Of a stretch of DNA of 64,000 nucleotides, positions 39,922 to 49,301 are shown one piece after another. Position numbers and translations under genes: made by a program. The stretch lies in NCBI GenBank assembly GCA_900541985.1, contig UQLX01000006.1, positions 1 to 64,000 of the forward strand. The letters run 5' to 3'. Each line of letters begins with the position of its first letter. Positions within the stretch are counted from its first letter, which is position 1. Source of the DNA: an uncultured Blautia sp. (GTDB taxonomy: Bacteria; Bacillota; Clostridia; Lachnospirales; Lachnospiraceae). The notes under the pieces are model-generated. The model was not told where the DNA came from. It did not search any database and worked only from the letters and a program-made list of their open reading frames with translations.

Positions 39922-41394
39922 ATGGAATTAAGTCAGATGACTGCATTGGAACTGTCCCGCAATATCCGGGAAAGAAAGATCAGCGTTTCGGACGGTGTAG
40001 AAAGTGTGTTTGCACAGATCAGAAAAAAAGAAAAAAAGATTCATGCATATCTGGATTTATTTGAAGAGGATGCATATAAAAGAGCAGAACAGGTTCAGAA
40101 AGGAATCGCGCAGGGGATATATACAGGTCCTTTGGCCGGAGTGCCGATCGCAGTAAAGGATAATATCTGTATCAAAGGCAAAAAGACAACCTGTGCATCC
40201 AGAATACTTGAAAATTTTATTCCCACATATCAGGCTGAGGTAATCGACCGTCTGGAACAGGCGGGAATGATTCTTATAGGAAAAACAAATATGGATGAAT
40301 TTGCCATGGGAAGTACAACGGAAACTTCTGCTTTTGGTGTTACGACAAATCCGTGGAATACAGCGCATGTACCGGGAGGCTCTTCCGGGGGCTCCTGTGC
40401 TGCGGTAGCAGCCGGTGAAGCCTATATGGCACTTGGATCCGATACAGGCGGTTCCATTCGTCAGCCCAGTGCTTTTTGCGGAGTGACCGGGATCAAGCCA
40501 ACCTATGGAACCGTGTCCCGTTATGGGCTGGTGGCATATGCATCATCTCTTGACCAGATTGGTCCTGTGGGAAAAAATACAGAAGACTGTGCCGCCCTTC
40601 TGCAGGTGATCGCCGGCCATGACCAAAAGGACAGTACTTCTCTTAGGAGAGAACTTCCGAAATTTGGACTGACTTCCGGAGACAACCTGAAAGGAATGAA
40701 ATTTGGAGTTCCGGAGGAATATATGGCGGAAGGAATGGAAGAAGGAGTCCGTAATACTTTTTTTGTCTCCCTGAAGCTTTTGGAGGAACTGGGAGCTGAC
40801 GTGGAATTTTTTTCCATGAAAACAACAGAATATGTGATACCGGCATATTATATCATTGCCAGTGCTGAGGCCAGCTCCAATCTGGAAAGGTTTGACGGCG
40901 TGAAATATGGATTTCGTGCGGCAGAGTACAAAGGACTTCATGATATGTACAGAAAAACAAGGACGCAGGGATTTGGAAAAGAGGTAAAACGCAGGATTAT
41001 GCTGGGTTCTTTTGTATTGAGCTCCGGCTATTATGATGCCTATTATCTGAAAGCATTAAAAGCAAAAGCTATAATCAAAAAAGAATTTGACCAGGCATTT
41101 GAAAAGTATGATGTGATTCTTGCCCCGGCGGCTCCCCATACTGCCCCAAAGCTGGGAGAAAGCCTGAAAGATCCTCTTGCTATGTATCTGGGAGATATTT
41201 ACACAGTAGCAGTAAATCTCTGTGCGCTTCCGGCAATATCCCTTCCGGGAGGTCTGGACGGAAGGGGACTGCCTGTGGGATTCCAGATGATTGGCCCCTG
41301 CTTTGGAGAGAATACGCTGATCCGGGCGGCTTCTGCATTTGAAAACGCACGGGGAACATTTTCGTCAGCAGAAAAAGGAGGCATAAAAATATGA
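39922..41394 (+). CDS. gatA: Aspartyl/glutamyl-tRNA amidotransferase subunit A (GatA)
   Basis: A 490-residue amidase that releases ammonia from glutamine for tRNA-dependent amidation. The Ser-cisSer-Lys triad is visible: VAVKDNI(C) with Lys near residue 76, GGSSGGSCAAVAAG, and DTGGSIRQPSAFCG. The NMDEFAMGSTTE motif is typical of GatA. GGAAG precedes the ATG. The stop codon overlaps the gatB start (ATGA), so the two are translationally coupled. Confidence 0.95.
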   Translation: MELSQMTALELSRNIRERKISVSDGVESVFAQIRKKEKKIHAYLDLFEEDAYKRAEQVQKGIAQGIYTGPLAGVPIAVKDNICIKGKKTTCASRILENFIPTYQAEVIDRLEQAGMILIGKTNMDEFAMGSTTETSAFGVTTNPWNTAHVPGGSSGGSCAAVAAGEAYMALGSDTGGSIRQPSAFCGVTGIKPTYGTVSRYGLVAYASSLDQIGPVGKNTEDCAALLQVIAGHDQKDSTSLRRELPKFGLTSGDNLKGMKFGVPEEYMAEGMEEGVRNTFFVSLKLLEELGADVEFFSMKTTEYVIPAYYIIASAEASSNLERFDGVKYGFRAAEYKGLHDMYRKTRTQGFGKEVKRRIMLGSFVLSSGYYDAYYLKALKAKAIIKKEFDQAFEKYDVILAPAAPHTAPKLGESLKDPLAMYLGDIYTVAVNLCALPAISLPGGLDGRGLPVGFQMIGPCFGENTLIRAASAFENARGTFSSAEKGGIKI

Positions 41395-42833
41395 AGCAGT
41401 ATGAGACTGTGATCGGACTGGAGGTTCATATAGAGCTGGCCACCAAAACCAAGATTTTCTGCGGCTGTTCTACGGAATTTGGCGGAGAACCCAATACTCA
41501 TACCTGTCCGGTATGTGCCGGGATGCCTGGTGCGCTTCCTGTTCTGAACCGTCAGGTGGTGGAATTTGCATTGAAAGCCGGAATTGCAGCAAACTGTCAG
41601 ATCAATCAGCTGTGCAGATTTGACCGGAAAAATTATTTTTATCCGGACAACCCGCAGAATTATCAGATTTCACAGCTCTATCTTCCTGTGTGTCATGATG
41701 GATGGATAGAGATTGAAACTTCAGCCGGAAAGAAAAAGATCAGAATCCATGAGATGCATATGGAGGAAGATGCCGGTAAATTGATTCATGATGAATGGGA
41801 AGATTGTTCTCTGGTGGATTATAACCGAAGCGGAGTTCCTCTGATCGAGATTGTTTCCGAGCCGGATATGAGAAGCGCTGAGGAGGTTATTTCATATCTG
41901 GATAAGCTTCGCTGCATGATGCAGTATCTTGGAGTATCGGACTGTAAGCTTCAGGAGGGCTCGATGCGTGCAGATGTCAATCTTTCTGTCTGCGAGGCTG
42001 GAAGTGGTGTCTGGGGAACCAGAACAGAGATGAAGAACCTGAATTCTTTCAAAGCAATCACTAGAGCGATTGAAGCTGAACGGGAAAGACAGATTGAGCT
42101 TCTTGAAATGGGAAAGCCGGTGATTCAGGAGACAAGGCGGTGGGACGATAATAAAGAAAGTTCCCGTGCCATGAGGTCCAAGGAAGACGCCAGGGATTAC
42201 CGGTATTTTCCGGATCCGGATCTGCCTCCGGTCCATATTTCAGATGAATGGATTCAGAGAATCCGTAATACGCAGCCGGAGCTGCGCGAAGAAAAGCAGC
42301 AAAGGTATCAGGATGAGCTGGGACTTTCCGATTATGATGCCAGAGTTTTGACGGAATCGGCACATCTGGCTGCCCTTTTTGAAAAAACAGCAGAGCTCAG
42401 TCAGAATCCCAAAAAGACAGCAGCATGGTTCATGGGGGAAGTCCTTCGCCTGATAAAAGAATACGGGACAGAACCGGAAAAAGTTTGTTTTTCACCGAAG
42501 CATCTTGCCCGGTTGATTTGTATGGTAGAAGAGAAGAAGGTCAGCCCTGCCAATGCAAAAAAGGTATTCGAGCATATTTTTGATGAAGATACAGATCCGG
42601 AAGCTTTTGTCCGGGAGCATGGTCTGGGAATCGTGCAGGATGCGGATCTTTTGCAGCGAGTGCTTCAGAAGGTCCTTGCAGAGAATCCGGATCCCCTTTC
42701 AGAACTTCTGGGAGGCAAGGAAAAAGTATTCGGTTTTTTTGTAGGTCAGATGATGAGAGAATTGAAGGGAACAGCAAGTCCTGAGGCGGTAAGGGAAGCC
42801 CTGATGGAAGAAATAAAAAAGAACAGGAGATAG
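41391..42833 (+). CDS. gatB: Aspartyl/glutamyl-tRNA amidotransferase subunit B (GatB)
   Basis: A 480-residue GatB, the kinase/transamidase subunit. It begins YETVIGLEVHIEL, has the zinc-type cysteines CGCSTEFGGEPNTHTCPVC, the MHMEEDAGKLIHD catalytic segment, DYNRSGVPLIEIVSEPDMRS, and a C-terminal YqeY-like tail domain for tRNA binding. Its start overlaps gatA by 4 bp and a GGAGG lies within the end of gatA. With archaeal-type AspRS upstream, Asp-tRNA-Asn is the probable main substrate. Confidence 0.95.
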   Translation: MKQYETVIGLEVHIELATKTKIFCGCSTEFGGEPNTHTCPVCAGMPGALPVLNRQVVEFALKAGIAANCQINQLCRFDRKNYFYPDNPQNYQISQLYLPVCHDGWIEIETSAGKKKIRIHEMHMEEDAGKLIHDEWEDCSLVDYNRSGVPLIEIVSEPDMRSAEEVISYLDKLRCMMQYLGVSDCKLQEGSMRADVNLSVCEAGSGVWGTRTEMKNLNSFKAITRAIEAERERQIELLEMGKPVIQETRRWDDNKESSRAMRSKEDARDYRYFPDPDLPPVHISDEWIQRIRNTQPELREEKQQRYQDELGLSDYDARVLTESAHLAALFEKTAELSQNPKKTAAWFMGEVLRLIKEYGTEPEKVCFSPKHLARLICMVEEKKVSPANAKKVFEHIFDEDTDPEAFVREHGLGIVQDADLLQRVLQKVLAENPDPLSELLGGKEKVFGFFVGQMMRELKGTASPEAVREALMEEIKKNRR

Positions 42834-42836
42834 AAT

Positions 42837-44051
42837 ATGGTAACAGTAAATAAAAACTATCTGAAACTGCCGGGCAGTTATTTGTTTTCTACAATTGCCG
42901 GAAAGGTGTCCGCTTTTCAAAAGGAAAATCCGGAAGCCCATATCCTTCGTCTCGGGATTGGAGATGTGACTCAGCCTCTTGCCCCGGCAATCATTGAAAG
43001 TCTTCATAGATCCGTAGATGAGATGGCACATAAGGAAACATTCCGGGGATATGCACCGGATCTGGGATATGAATTTTTGAGAGATGCCATTGCAAAGAAT
43101 GACTACAAAGACAGAGGATGTAACATTTCTGCAGATGAGATATTTATTTCTGACGGAGCAAAAAGCGATTCCGGAAATATTCAGGAGATTTTTGGGACAG
43201 ATAATAAAGTGGCTGTCTGCGATCCGGTTTATCCGGTTTATGTGGATACCAATGTGATGGCGGGGAGGACAGGAGCTTATAATAAAGAAAAGGAAAATTT
43301 TGACGGAGTGATCTACATGCCCTGCCTGGAATCCAATGGATTTCTTCCGGAGATTCCCGGTGAAGTGCCGGATCTGATCTATCTCTGCTTTCCGAATAAT
43401 CCAAGCGGCGCTGCCATTACTAAGAAAAAGCTTCAGGAGTGGGTAGACTTTGCAAACCATACAGGTGCAGTGATCATTTATGATGCAGCCTACGAGGCTT
43501 ATATCACGGAAGCAGATATCCCTCACAGTATTTATGAGTGTGAGGGTGCAGGAACCTGCGCTATTGAGCTGCGCAGTTTTTCAAAAAATGCCGGATTTAC
43601 CGGTGTGCGTCTTGGATTTACAGTGATACCACGGGAACTGATCCGTGACGGTGTGTCGCTTCACAGCTTATGGGCACGACGCCATGGAACCAAGTTTAAT
43701 GGTGCGCCTTACATTGTTCAGAGAGCCGGAGAAGCAGTATATTCTCCGGAGGGAAAAAGACAGCTTCGGGAACAGGTGGCCTATTACATGAGAAATGCTC
43801 ATTATATCTACAGTGAACTGAAAAAAGCCGGATATTCTGTTTCCGGAGGAGTGAATGCCCCTTATATCTGGCTGAAAACACCGGATCAGATGTCTTCCTG
43901 GGAATTTTTTGATCATCTTCTCAGAAATGCGCATGTAGTAGGAACTCCAGGTGTTGGATTTGGTGCTCATGGAGAAGGCTTTTTCCGATTGACAGCGTTT
44001 GGCTCTTATGAAAATACACAGGAAGCGATCCGTCGTATAACACAACTGTAA
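42837..44051 (+). CDS. dapL: LL-diaminopimelate aminotransferase (DapL)
   Basis: A 404-residue PLP enzyme of aminotransferase class I that makes LL-diaminopimelate from tetrahydrodipicolinate in one step with glutamate as amino donor. Motifs: LRLGIGDVTQPL, FRGYAPDLGYEFLRDAI, FISDGAKSDSGNIQ, YLCFPNNPSGAAIT and the PLP lysine in ELRSFSKNAGFTGVRLG. Its start is 3 bp after the gatB stop, so it belongs to the glnA-gatB unit. It supplies lysine and cell-wall diaminopimelate and ties that branch to the nitrogen-regulated unit. Confidence 0.95.
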   Translation: MVTVNKNYLKLPGSYLFSTIAGKVSAFQKENPEAHILRLGIGDVTQPLAPAIIESLHRSVDEMAHKETFRGYAPDLGYEFLRDAIAKNDYKDRGCNISADEIFISDGAKSDSGNIQEIFGTDNKVAVCDPVYPVYVDTNVMAGRTGAYNKEKENFDGVIYMPCLESNGFLPEIPGEVPDLIYLCFPNNPSGAAITKKKLQEWVDFANHTGAVIIYDAAYEAYITEADIPHSIYECEGAGTCAIELRSFSKNAGFTGVRLGFTVIPRELIRDGVSLHSLWARRHGTKFNGAPYIVQRAGEAVYSPEGKRQLREQVAYYMRNAHYIYSELKKAGYSVSGGVNAPYIWLKTPDQMSSWEFFDHLLRNAHVVGTPGVGFGAHGEGFFRLTAFGSYENTQEAIRRITQL

Positions 44052-44060
44052 AGAAGCGAA

Positions 44061-44095
44061 AAGCTGCAGATCTATGTATGACCTGCAGCTTTTTT
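44061..44095 (+). terminator. Terminator after dapL
   Basis: AAGCTGCAG (44061-44069) pairs with CTGCAGCTT (44083-44091), followed by a T-run. It ends the long glnA-to-dapL unit. Confidence 0.85.
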
Positions 44096-44123
44096 GCGCT
44101 TTTTTGGATAAGACAGGTTTTCA

Positions 44124-44152
44124 TTGCGTTACTGTGAATTTTACCGTATAAT
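44124..44152 (+). promoter_or_regulatory. Promoter of the aminopeptidase gene
   Basis: TTGCGT (44124-44129) and TATAAT (44147-44152), 17 bp apart, 35 bp before the start codon. Confidence 0.65.
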
Positions 44153-44186
44153 GGAAAGGAGTCAAAAGATAAAGGAGTAGCAGGAT

Positions 44187-45455
44187 ATGTATTACGAAAC
44201 AGCAGAGAAACTGCTTGCATTTATCAGAAAAAGCCCTACCGCTTTTCATGCAGTAGATACAATGAGAAAAACTCTGGCAGACCAGGGATTTCAGGAGCTT
44301 TCCGAAAAGGATTACTGGAAGCTGACACCTGGCGGCCGGTATATGGTTACAAGAAATAATTCAGCGCTGATCGCATTTTCCATTCCGGAGGATGCACCCA
44401 GAAGATTTCATATTATGGCAAGTCACAGCGATTCTCCCACCTTTAAGATCAAGGAAAATCCGGAGATCACTGTAGAAAAGGCTTATGTAAAGCTGAACGT
44501 GGAGAAATACGGCGGTATGCTGATGTCTCCATGGTTTGACCGCCCGCTGTCAGTGGCAGGAAGAGTCATTGTTTCAGAAGGCGGAGAGATCAGAGAAAAA
44601 CTGATCGATATTGACAGGGATCTCCTGATGATCCCAAGTCTGGCCATTCACATGAACCGTGAGGTAAACTCCGGTTATTCTTACAATCCTCAGAAAGATC
44701 TTCTTCCTCTTTATGGTACTGCAGGAACCGAAGAGACCTTCAGAAAAACTCTTGCAGAAGCAGCAGGAGTCCGTGAGGAAGAAATTTTAAATCATGACCT
44801 GTTTCTTTACAGCAGGACAAGAGGCGCTGTGTGGGGTGCAGAGAAGGAATTTATTTCTGCGGGAAGACTTGATGACCTGCAGTGCGCATTTGCTTCCATG
44901 GAAGGTCTTCTTTCCGGAGAAAAGAAGAAAAGCATCGCAGTTCACTGTGTTATGGATAATGAAGAAGTAGGAAGCGGAACCAAACAGGGAGCCGCATCTA
45001 CATTTCTGAAGGATACACTTCTTCGGATCAATTCCGGACTGGGAAGAACCTATGAAGAATATCTGATGTCACTGGCAGACAGTTTTATGATCTCGGCAGA
45101 CAATGCCCACGCCCTTCATCCGAATTACACAGATATGGCAGATCCTGTAAATCGTCCGCTCCTTAATAAAGGAATTGTGATCAAGTACAATGCCAACCAG
45201 AAATATTGTACAGACGCGGTTTCGGCGGCAAGATTCAAGGAACTCTGCAATAGAGCGGAAGTACCATATCAGACATTTGTAAACCGTTCAGATATGGCAG
45301 GAGGCTCTACTCTTGGTAATATTTCCAACACACAGGTTCCTGTGAATACGGTGGATATCGGACTGCCGCAGCTGGCAATGCATTCTCCTTATGAAACAGC
45401 AGGAGTCAAGGATACCCTTAGTCTTGTAAAAGCAGCAGAGCTGTTTTTTGAATAG
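44187..45455 (+). CDS. M18 family aminopeptidase (ApeB/DAP-like)
   Basis: A 422-residue dinuclear-zinc aminopeptidase of family M18. Metal and catalytic motifs: IMASHSDSPTFK, SAGRLDDLQCAFA, MDNEEVGSG (catalytic Glu and metal ligand), SADNAHALHPNY and SDMAGGSTLG with the last ligand region. It removes acidic or neutral N-terminal residues from peptides in the cytoplasm. AAAGGAG precedes the ATG. It is followed on the same strand by a phosphatase and an amidohydrolase with short gaps, probably a general catabolic unit rather than a pathway. Confidence 0.92.
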   Translation: MYYETAEKLLAFIRKSPTAFHAVDTMRKTLADQGFQELSEKDYWKLTPGGRYMVTRNNSALIAFSIPEDAPRRFHIMASHSDSPTFKIKENPEITVEKAYVKLNVEKYGGMLMSPWFDRPLSVAGRVIVSEGGEIREKLIDIDRDLLMIPSLAIHMNREVNSGYSYNPQKDLLPLYGTAGTEETFRKTLAEAAGVREEEILNHDLFLYSRTRGAVWGAEKEFISAGRLDDLQCAFASMEGLLSGEKKKSIAVHCVMDNEEVGSGTKQGAASTFLKDTLLRINSGLGRTYEEYLMSLADSFMISADNAHALHPNYTDMADPVNRPLLNKGIVIKYNANQKYCTDAVSAARFKELCNRAEVPYQTFVNRSDMAGGSTLGNISNTQVPVNTVDIGLPQLAMHSPYETAGVKDTLSLVKAAELFFE

Positions 45456-45502
45456 AAGAACGGAACCGGATACGGGGAGAAAAGAAAGACAGAAGAGGAA
45501 AA

Positions 45503-46309
45503 ATGAATAAAAAAGCAGTGTTTTTTGATGCAGACGGTACGGTCTGTGATATAAAAAAAGGAGTTCCGGACAGCGCGGTCAGAGCAATCACTCAACTGGT
45601 GGAGAACGGACATGAAGCGTGGTTATGTACCGGAAGGAGCCGGGCCTTTGTTCCCTGGTATCTGGAGCAGATCCCTTTTACCGGAATGATCAGTGCCTGT
45701 GGAGCGACTATTGAAAAAAATGGCCAGCGACTTTTTAACAGAGAAATGCCTGCAGAAGTTGCACAGAAATCAGTGGAGATTCTGAGAAAATACGGTCTGA
45801 TCCCGGTAATGGAGGGAGCGGATTATATGTATTATGATAAAGAGGAATATACGATGGAAGTAAACTGGTACAGAGATCTGATCACAGAGGCGCTGGGACC
45901 AAAATGGAAACCAATTGCAGGAAACGAAGCCTGTCTTCAGATCAATAAGATCAGTGCCAAAATGACAGAAGGCTGTGATGACCGGCAGGCAGTAAGAGAA
46001 CTTTCCTCCTGGTATGATGTGATTCGTCATGAAAACAATGCCTTTGTGGGAACCACTATTGAGTTTATACCAAAAGGCTGCAGCAAGGCAGTGGGAATTG
46101 CCGCCGTATGCAGGATTTTTGATATTCCCTGGGAAGATACGGTGGTATTTGGAGACAGCAACAACGATCTGTCCATGTTTGAATATGCAGCCACTAAGGT
46201 AGCAATGGGAAATGCATCGCAGAAGATTCTGGAGCTTGCAGATCATATCACTACGGATATGTTTCATTATGGCATCAGAAACGGACTGAAAACACTGGAA
46301 CTGATCTGA
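45503..46309 (+). CDS. HAD superfamily hydrolase, Cof-type (IIB)
   Basis: A 268-residue Cof/YidA-like phosphatase. Motif I is FFDADGTVCD, motif II CTGRSR, motif III has the Lys in GCSKAVGIA, and motif IV is FGDSNNDLSMFEYA. The cap is of type C2B. Such enzymes hydrolyse sugar phosphates or flavin-type phosphates; the substrate cannot be given. AGAGGAA lies 8 bases before the ATG. The M20 gene follows after 24 bp. Confidence 0.9.
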   Translation: MNKKAVFFDADGTVCDIKKGVPDSAVRAITQLVENGHEAWLCTGRSRAFVPWYLEQIPFTGMISACGATIEKNGQRLFNREMPAEVAQKSVEILRKYGLIPVMEGADYMYYDKEEYTMEVNWYRDLITEALGPKWKPIAGNEACLQINKISAKMTEGCDDRQAVRELSSWYDVIRHENNAFVGTTIEFIPKGCSKAVGIAAVCRIFDIPWEDTVVFGDSNNDLSMFEYAATKVAMGNASQKILELADHITTDMFHYGIRNGLKTLELI

Positions 46310-46333
46310 AAAAGGTAAAGAGATAAGAAATCA

Positions 46334-47494
46334 ATGAAAGATTTTAAAAAATATGAAGAGGAGCTGCTCCGGCACAGGCGGTATTTTCACATGTATCCGG
46401 AGCTGGGACTCCAGGAAAAACAGACATCGGCATATATCAGGGATTATCTGGAAAAACGGGGATATGAGATCACCTTTGTTGAGCCCACCGGGATGATTGC
46501 TGAACTTCCGGAGCTGAAAAGCAGAAAAAAAACAGTGGTTCTCAGAGCAGAAATGGATGGTCTTCCCATGGAAGAAAAGACAGGACTTCCTTTTGCATCC
46601 CAAAATCAGGGCTGTATGCATGCCTGCGGTCATGATGGGATTCTTGCGGTGGCACTTACTCTATGTGGGATCCTTGCAGAAGAAAAAGACAGTTTTCCGG
46701 TTAATGTGCGCTTCCTTTTTGAACCGGCAGAGGAGATCGGAGAGGGAGCAAAAAGGATGCTGGCAGCCGGAGCTCTGGAAGATCCGGTGCCGGATGCTTT
46801 TCTGATGTTTCATTTTGCAGTGGATATGCCTTTTGGAATGGCCGTTCATGAAGGTCAGGCATCTGCCATGATCGCAGGGATCGGAATTGATATAAAAGGA
46901 AAGGCAAGCCACTGGAGTGAGGCCCATAAGGGAATTGACAGCATTTATGCAGGTGCAAGAGCTATTCAGGAGGTACATGATCTGAACAGCTCCTATAAGG
47001 GGGCGGCTCCCTGCCTTGTGGGAATCGGCACAGCCCATGGCGGCGAATACACAAATATCATTGCTGATTCCATGCAGCTGACCGGTAATATCCGTGCGTG
47101 CAGAGAGGAAGACTTCCGGGCTCTGTATGAAAATCTGGAAAAAAGACTTCAAAATACAGAAAAAGAAACGGGAGCAGAGCTGACGCTAAGTATCCTGAAG
47201 GAACCGGTACTTTCTTTTGCCAATGATCCGGAATTTACCAGAAATGCAGAAGAAATCGGGAAAGATGTTTTTGGAGATCGTTTTATTCTGGAAGGAGAGG
47301 AAGAACTGTTTCTGGCAGGGGACAATGCCTATCGGTATTTCCAGAAGACAAGAGGTATTTTTCTGGTCTTTCTGGCAGCCGTGCCCGGACATGAGCATCC
47401 TCTTCATCATCCGCAGATGGAGATCGATGAGAAAATTTTTCCATACAGTCTGGAGACTGTTTATCGGATGATACGAAAAATCGGTAAAAGCTGA
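46334..47494 (+). CDS. M20D family amidohydrolase
   Basis: A 386-residue M20D metallo-amidohydrolase (the family of IAA-amino-acid hydrolases, hippurate hydrolase and N-acetyldiaminopimelate deacetylase). Motifs: RRYFHMYPELGLQE, RAEMDGLPM, MHACGHDG (metal ligands), EPAEEIGEGAKRM (catalytic Glu) and HHPQMEIDE. It removes an acyl group from an N-acyl amino acid or a similar amide. The true substrate is unknown; the role in diaminopimelate synthesis is unlikely because DapL makes deacetylation unnecessary. Confidence 0.88.
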   Translation: MKDFKKYEEELLRHRRYFHMYPELGLQEKQTSAYIRDYLEKRGYEITFVEPTGMIAELPELKSRKKTVVLRAEMDGLPMEEKTGLPFASQNQGCMHACGHDGILAVALTLCGILAEEKDSFPVNVRFLFEPAEEIGEGAKRMLAAGALEDPVPDAFLMFHFAVDMPFGMAVHEGQASAMIAGIGIDIKGKASHWSEAHKGIDSIYAGARAIQEVHDLNSSYKGAAPCLVGIGTAHGGEYTNIIADSMQLTGNIRACREEDFRALYENLEKRLQNTEKETGAELTLSILKEPVLSFANDPEFTRNAEEIGKDVFGDRFILEGEEELFLAGDNAYRYFQKTRGIFLVFLAAVPGHEHPLHHPQMEIDEKIFPYSLETVYRMIRKIGKS

Positions 47495-47558
47495 AATGCT
47501 CAAAAGAGACAGAGAATATGGCACGGATACAGCGGTGCTGTGAGCTGGAGGAGATTCT

Positions 47559-48611
47559 ATGAAATATGGAAAAATAAGAATAGAGGACGGACATCTGGTA
47601 TTTACCAGACATATGATGATAAATCATCTTCCCTGCAGAGATATTCTGTGGATCTACAAAAGACAGGAGGGCGTGGAAGGTGGTGTCCAGAAACAGATCA
47701 GCACCAGCTATCTCGTAGTGGTGACCAGAAGGCGAAAAAGGTATAAATTTGATATGACAGAGCGGGAAATTCAGGATTGTATCCAGCTTTTAAAAGCCCT
47801 GAATCCCGATATCGTTGTGGGATTTCCGAAAGGGGGAAGGATCCATCTTCAGAGTCTTCCAAATACCAGGGACCTGGGAGCACTGGTCACAGAGGATGGA
47901 AGACATATTTTGCCGAAACGGCTTTTGAGGAGCGGAAGTCTTTATCATATTTCTCTGGCAGATCAGGATGTTCTGACCGAGGAATATCATCTGACCGAGG
48001 TTGTTGATCTTCGGACCAGATACGAAATACTGCAAAAACCGGATACTGTTATGGAAGGAGTCTGTTACCATGAGATCCCGATTATAGATGAAGAGACGGC
48101 AGGTATTTCCCAGGCAGGAAGTCTCATGGAAATGATAAACAGATTTGACAGAGTACCGGATGAGTTTATACATAAGCAGTATCAGAACTTTGTCCGGGAT
48201 CAGTATTCCGTCAGACAGTATGCAAGATTTATGGATATATTACTGGATCATGAAGACGGGGCCATTCTCTGGCACTGCAGTGCCGGGAAAGACCGCGCAG
48301 GAATTGGAACGGTTTTTCTTCTTTGTGCACTGGGAGTTCCGAGAAAGACGATCAGAGAAGATTTTTTAAAAACAAATCTTTATCTGGAAGAAGAAATGCA
48401 GCATATGGTGCGCTATCTGGAATCTAAAACGATTGTGGACGGTCGGGTCATGGATAAAATAAGACTTCTGTATAAGGTTAAGGGTGAGTATCTGGATACG
48501 GTATTTGAAACGATAGAAAAAGACTACGGGTCTGTTCAGAACTTTATGAAAAAGGCGCTTTATCTGACGCCGAAAGCAATCGAGGCGCTGAAAAATAAAT
48601 ATCTTGTATAA
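47559..48611 (+). CDS. Tyrosine-protein phosphatase (MptpB/IphP-like) with N-terminal PH-like domain
   Basis: A 350-residue protein. Residues about 90-350 are a Y_phosphatase3-type phosphatase: NTRDLGALVTEDG at the start, the general-acid loop region, and the CX5R signature HCSAGKDRAGIGT near residue 238. This family (MptpB, IphP, LipA) acts on phosphotyrosine or phosphoinositides. Residues about 1-85 are a small basic beta-rich domain (KYGKIRIEDGHLVFTRHM, TSYLVVVTRRRKRYKFD) that looks like a bacterial PH-type fold; this assignment is tentative. No signal peptide is seen, so it acts in the cytoplasm. GGAGGAG precedes the ATG. Confidence 0.8.
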   Translation: MKYGKIRIEDGHLVFTRHMMINHLPCRDILWIYKRQEGVEGGVQKQISTSYLVVVTRRRKRYKFDMTEREIQDCIQLLKALNPDIVVGFPKGGRIHLQSLPNTRDLGALVTEDGRHILPKRLLRSGSLYHISLADQDVLTEEYHLTEVVDLRTRYEILQKPDTVMEGVCYHEIPIIDEETAGISQAGSLMEMINRFDRVPDEFIHKQYQNFVRDQYSVRQYARFMDILLDHEDGAILWHCSAGKDRAGIGTVFLLCALGVPRKTIREDFLKTNLYLEEEMQHMVRYLESKTIVDGRVMDKIRLLYKVKGEYLDTVFETIEKDYGSVQNFMKKALYLTPKAIEALKNKYLV

Positions 48612-48628
48612 AATTGTGAAATTATACA

Positions 48629-48656
48629 TTGACAAATGTTTGAATGTTGATATAAT
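48629..48656 (+). promoter_or_regulatory. Promoter of ilvN-ilvC
   Basis: TTGACA (48629-48634) and TATAAT (48651-48656), 16 bp apart. The leader is only about 60 nt, so neither a T-box nor a leucine attenuator would fit. Confidence 0.75.
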
Positions 48657-48723
48657 GATATCCATGCAGATGTTTTACAGAATTAAAGGTTTACACTATT
48701 AAAGTGATGAAAGCGGGTGTGTT

Positions 48724-49221
48724 ATGCAAAAGAGAATTTTGTCCCTGTTAGTAGACAATACTGCAGGTGTATTAAGCCGTATTTCCGGTTTGTTCAGCCG
48801 AAGAGGTTATAATATAGACAGCCTTTCTGTTGGAGTCACTGCAGACGCACGTTATTCCAGAATGACTGTTGTATGCAGCGGAGATGAGCTGATCCTGGAA
48901 CAGATTACAAAACAGCTTGCGAAGCTGGTAGACGTGAGAGATATCAAGGTGTTGGAGCCGGAGAACAGTGTAAGCCGCGAACTGGTACTGGTAAAGGTGG
49001 CGGCAAAGCCGGAACAGAGAGAAGCAATCATTTCCATTGCCAATATTTTCCGTGCAAATGTCATTGATGTGGCAAAGGAATCTCTTGTGATTGAGCTGAC
49101 AGGAAGTAAAAGTAAGCTTGGAGCATTTGTAAAGCTTCTGGAGGATTATGAGATTCTGGAACTGGCAAGAACAGGTATCACAGGACTTTCCAGAGGGGCT
49201 GCAGATGTAACGTTCCTTTGA
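48724..49221 (+). CDS. ilvN: Acetolactate synthase small (regulatory) subunit (IlvN/IlvH)
   Basis: A 165-residue regulatory subunit with an N-terminal ACT domain (LVDNTAGVLSRISGLFSRRGYNIDSLSVG, residues about 8-75) and the C-terminal ALS_ss_C domain. It confers valine feedback on acetolactate synthase. The catalytic subunit (ilvB) is not in the window. ilvC follows 80 bp downstream. A GGG-rich site precedes the ATG. Confidence 0.95.
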   Translation: MQKRILSLLVDNTAGVLSRISGLFSRRGYNIDSLSVGVTADARYSRMTVVCSGDELILEQITKQLAKLVDVRDIKVLEPENSVSRELVLVKVAAKPEQREAIISIANIFRANVIDVAKESLVIELTGSKSKLGAFVKLLEDYEILELARTGITGLSRGAADVTFL

Positions 49222-49301
49222 TCTGTACAGATTGCTGAGGGGAATTCCCTTGACGATATATTATGAAAAAATTTATTAAAAAAGCTTAGGAGGAAAAGAA
49301 A

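Noticed and set aside
49235..49295. Short palindrome GGGAATTCCC and a TTGACG box between ilvN and ilvC as a separate promoter or operator.
   Set aside because: The -10 element is poor and the two genes are probably cotranscribed; the palindrome is short enough to be chance.
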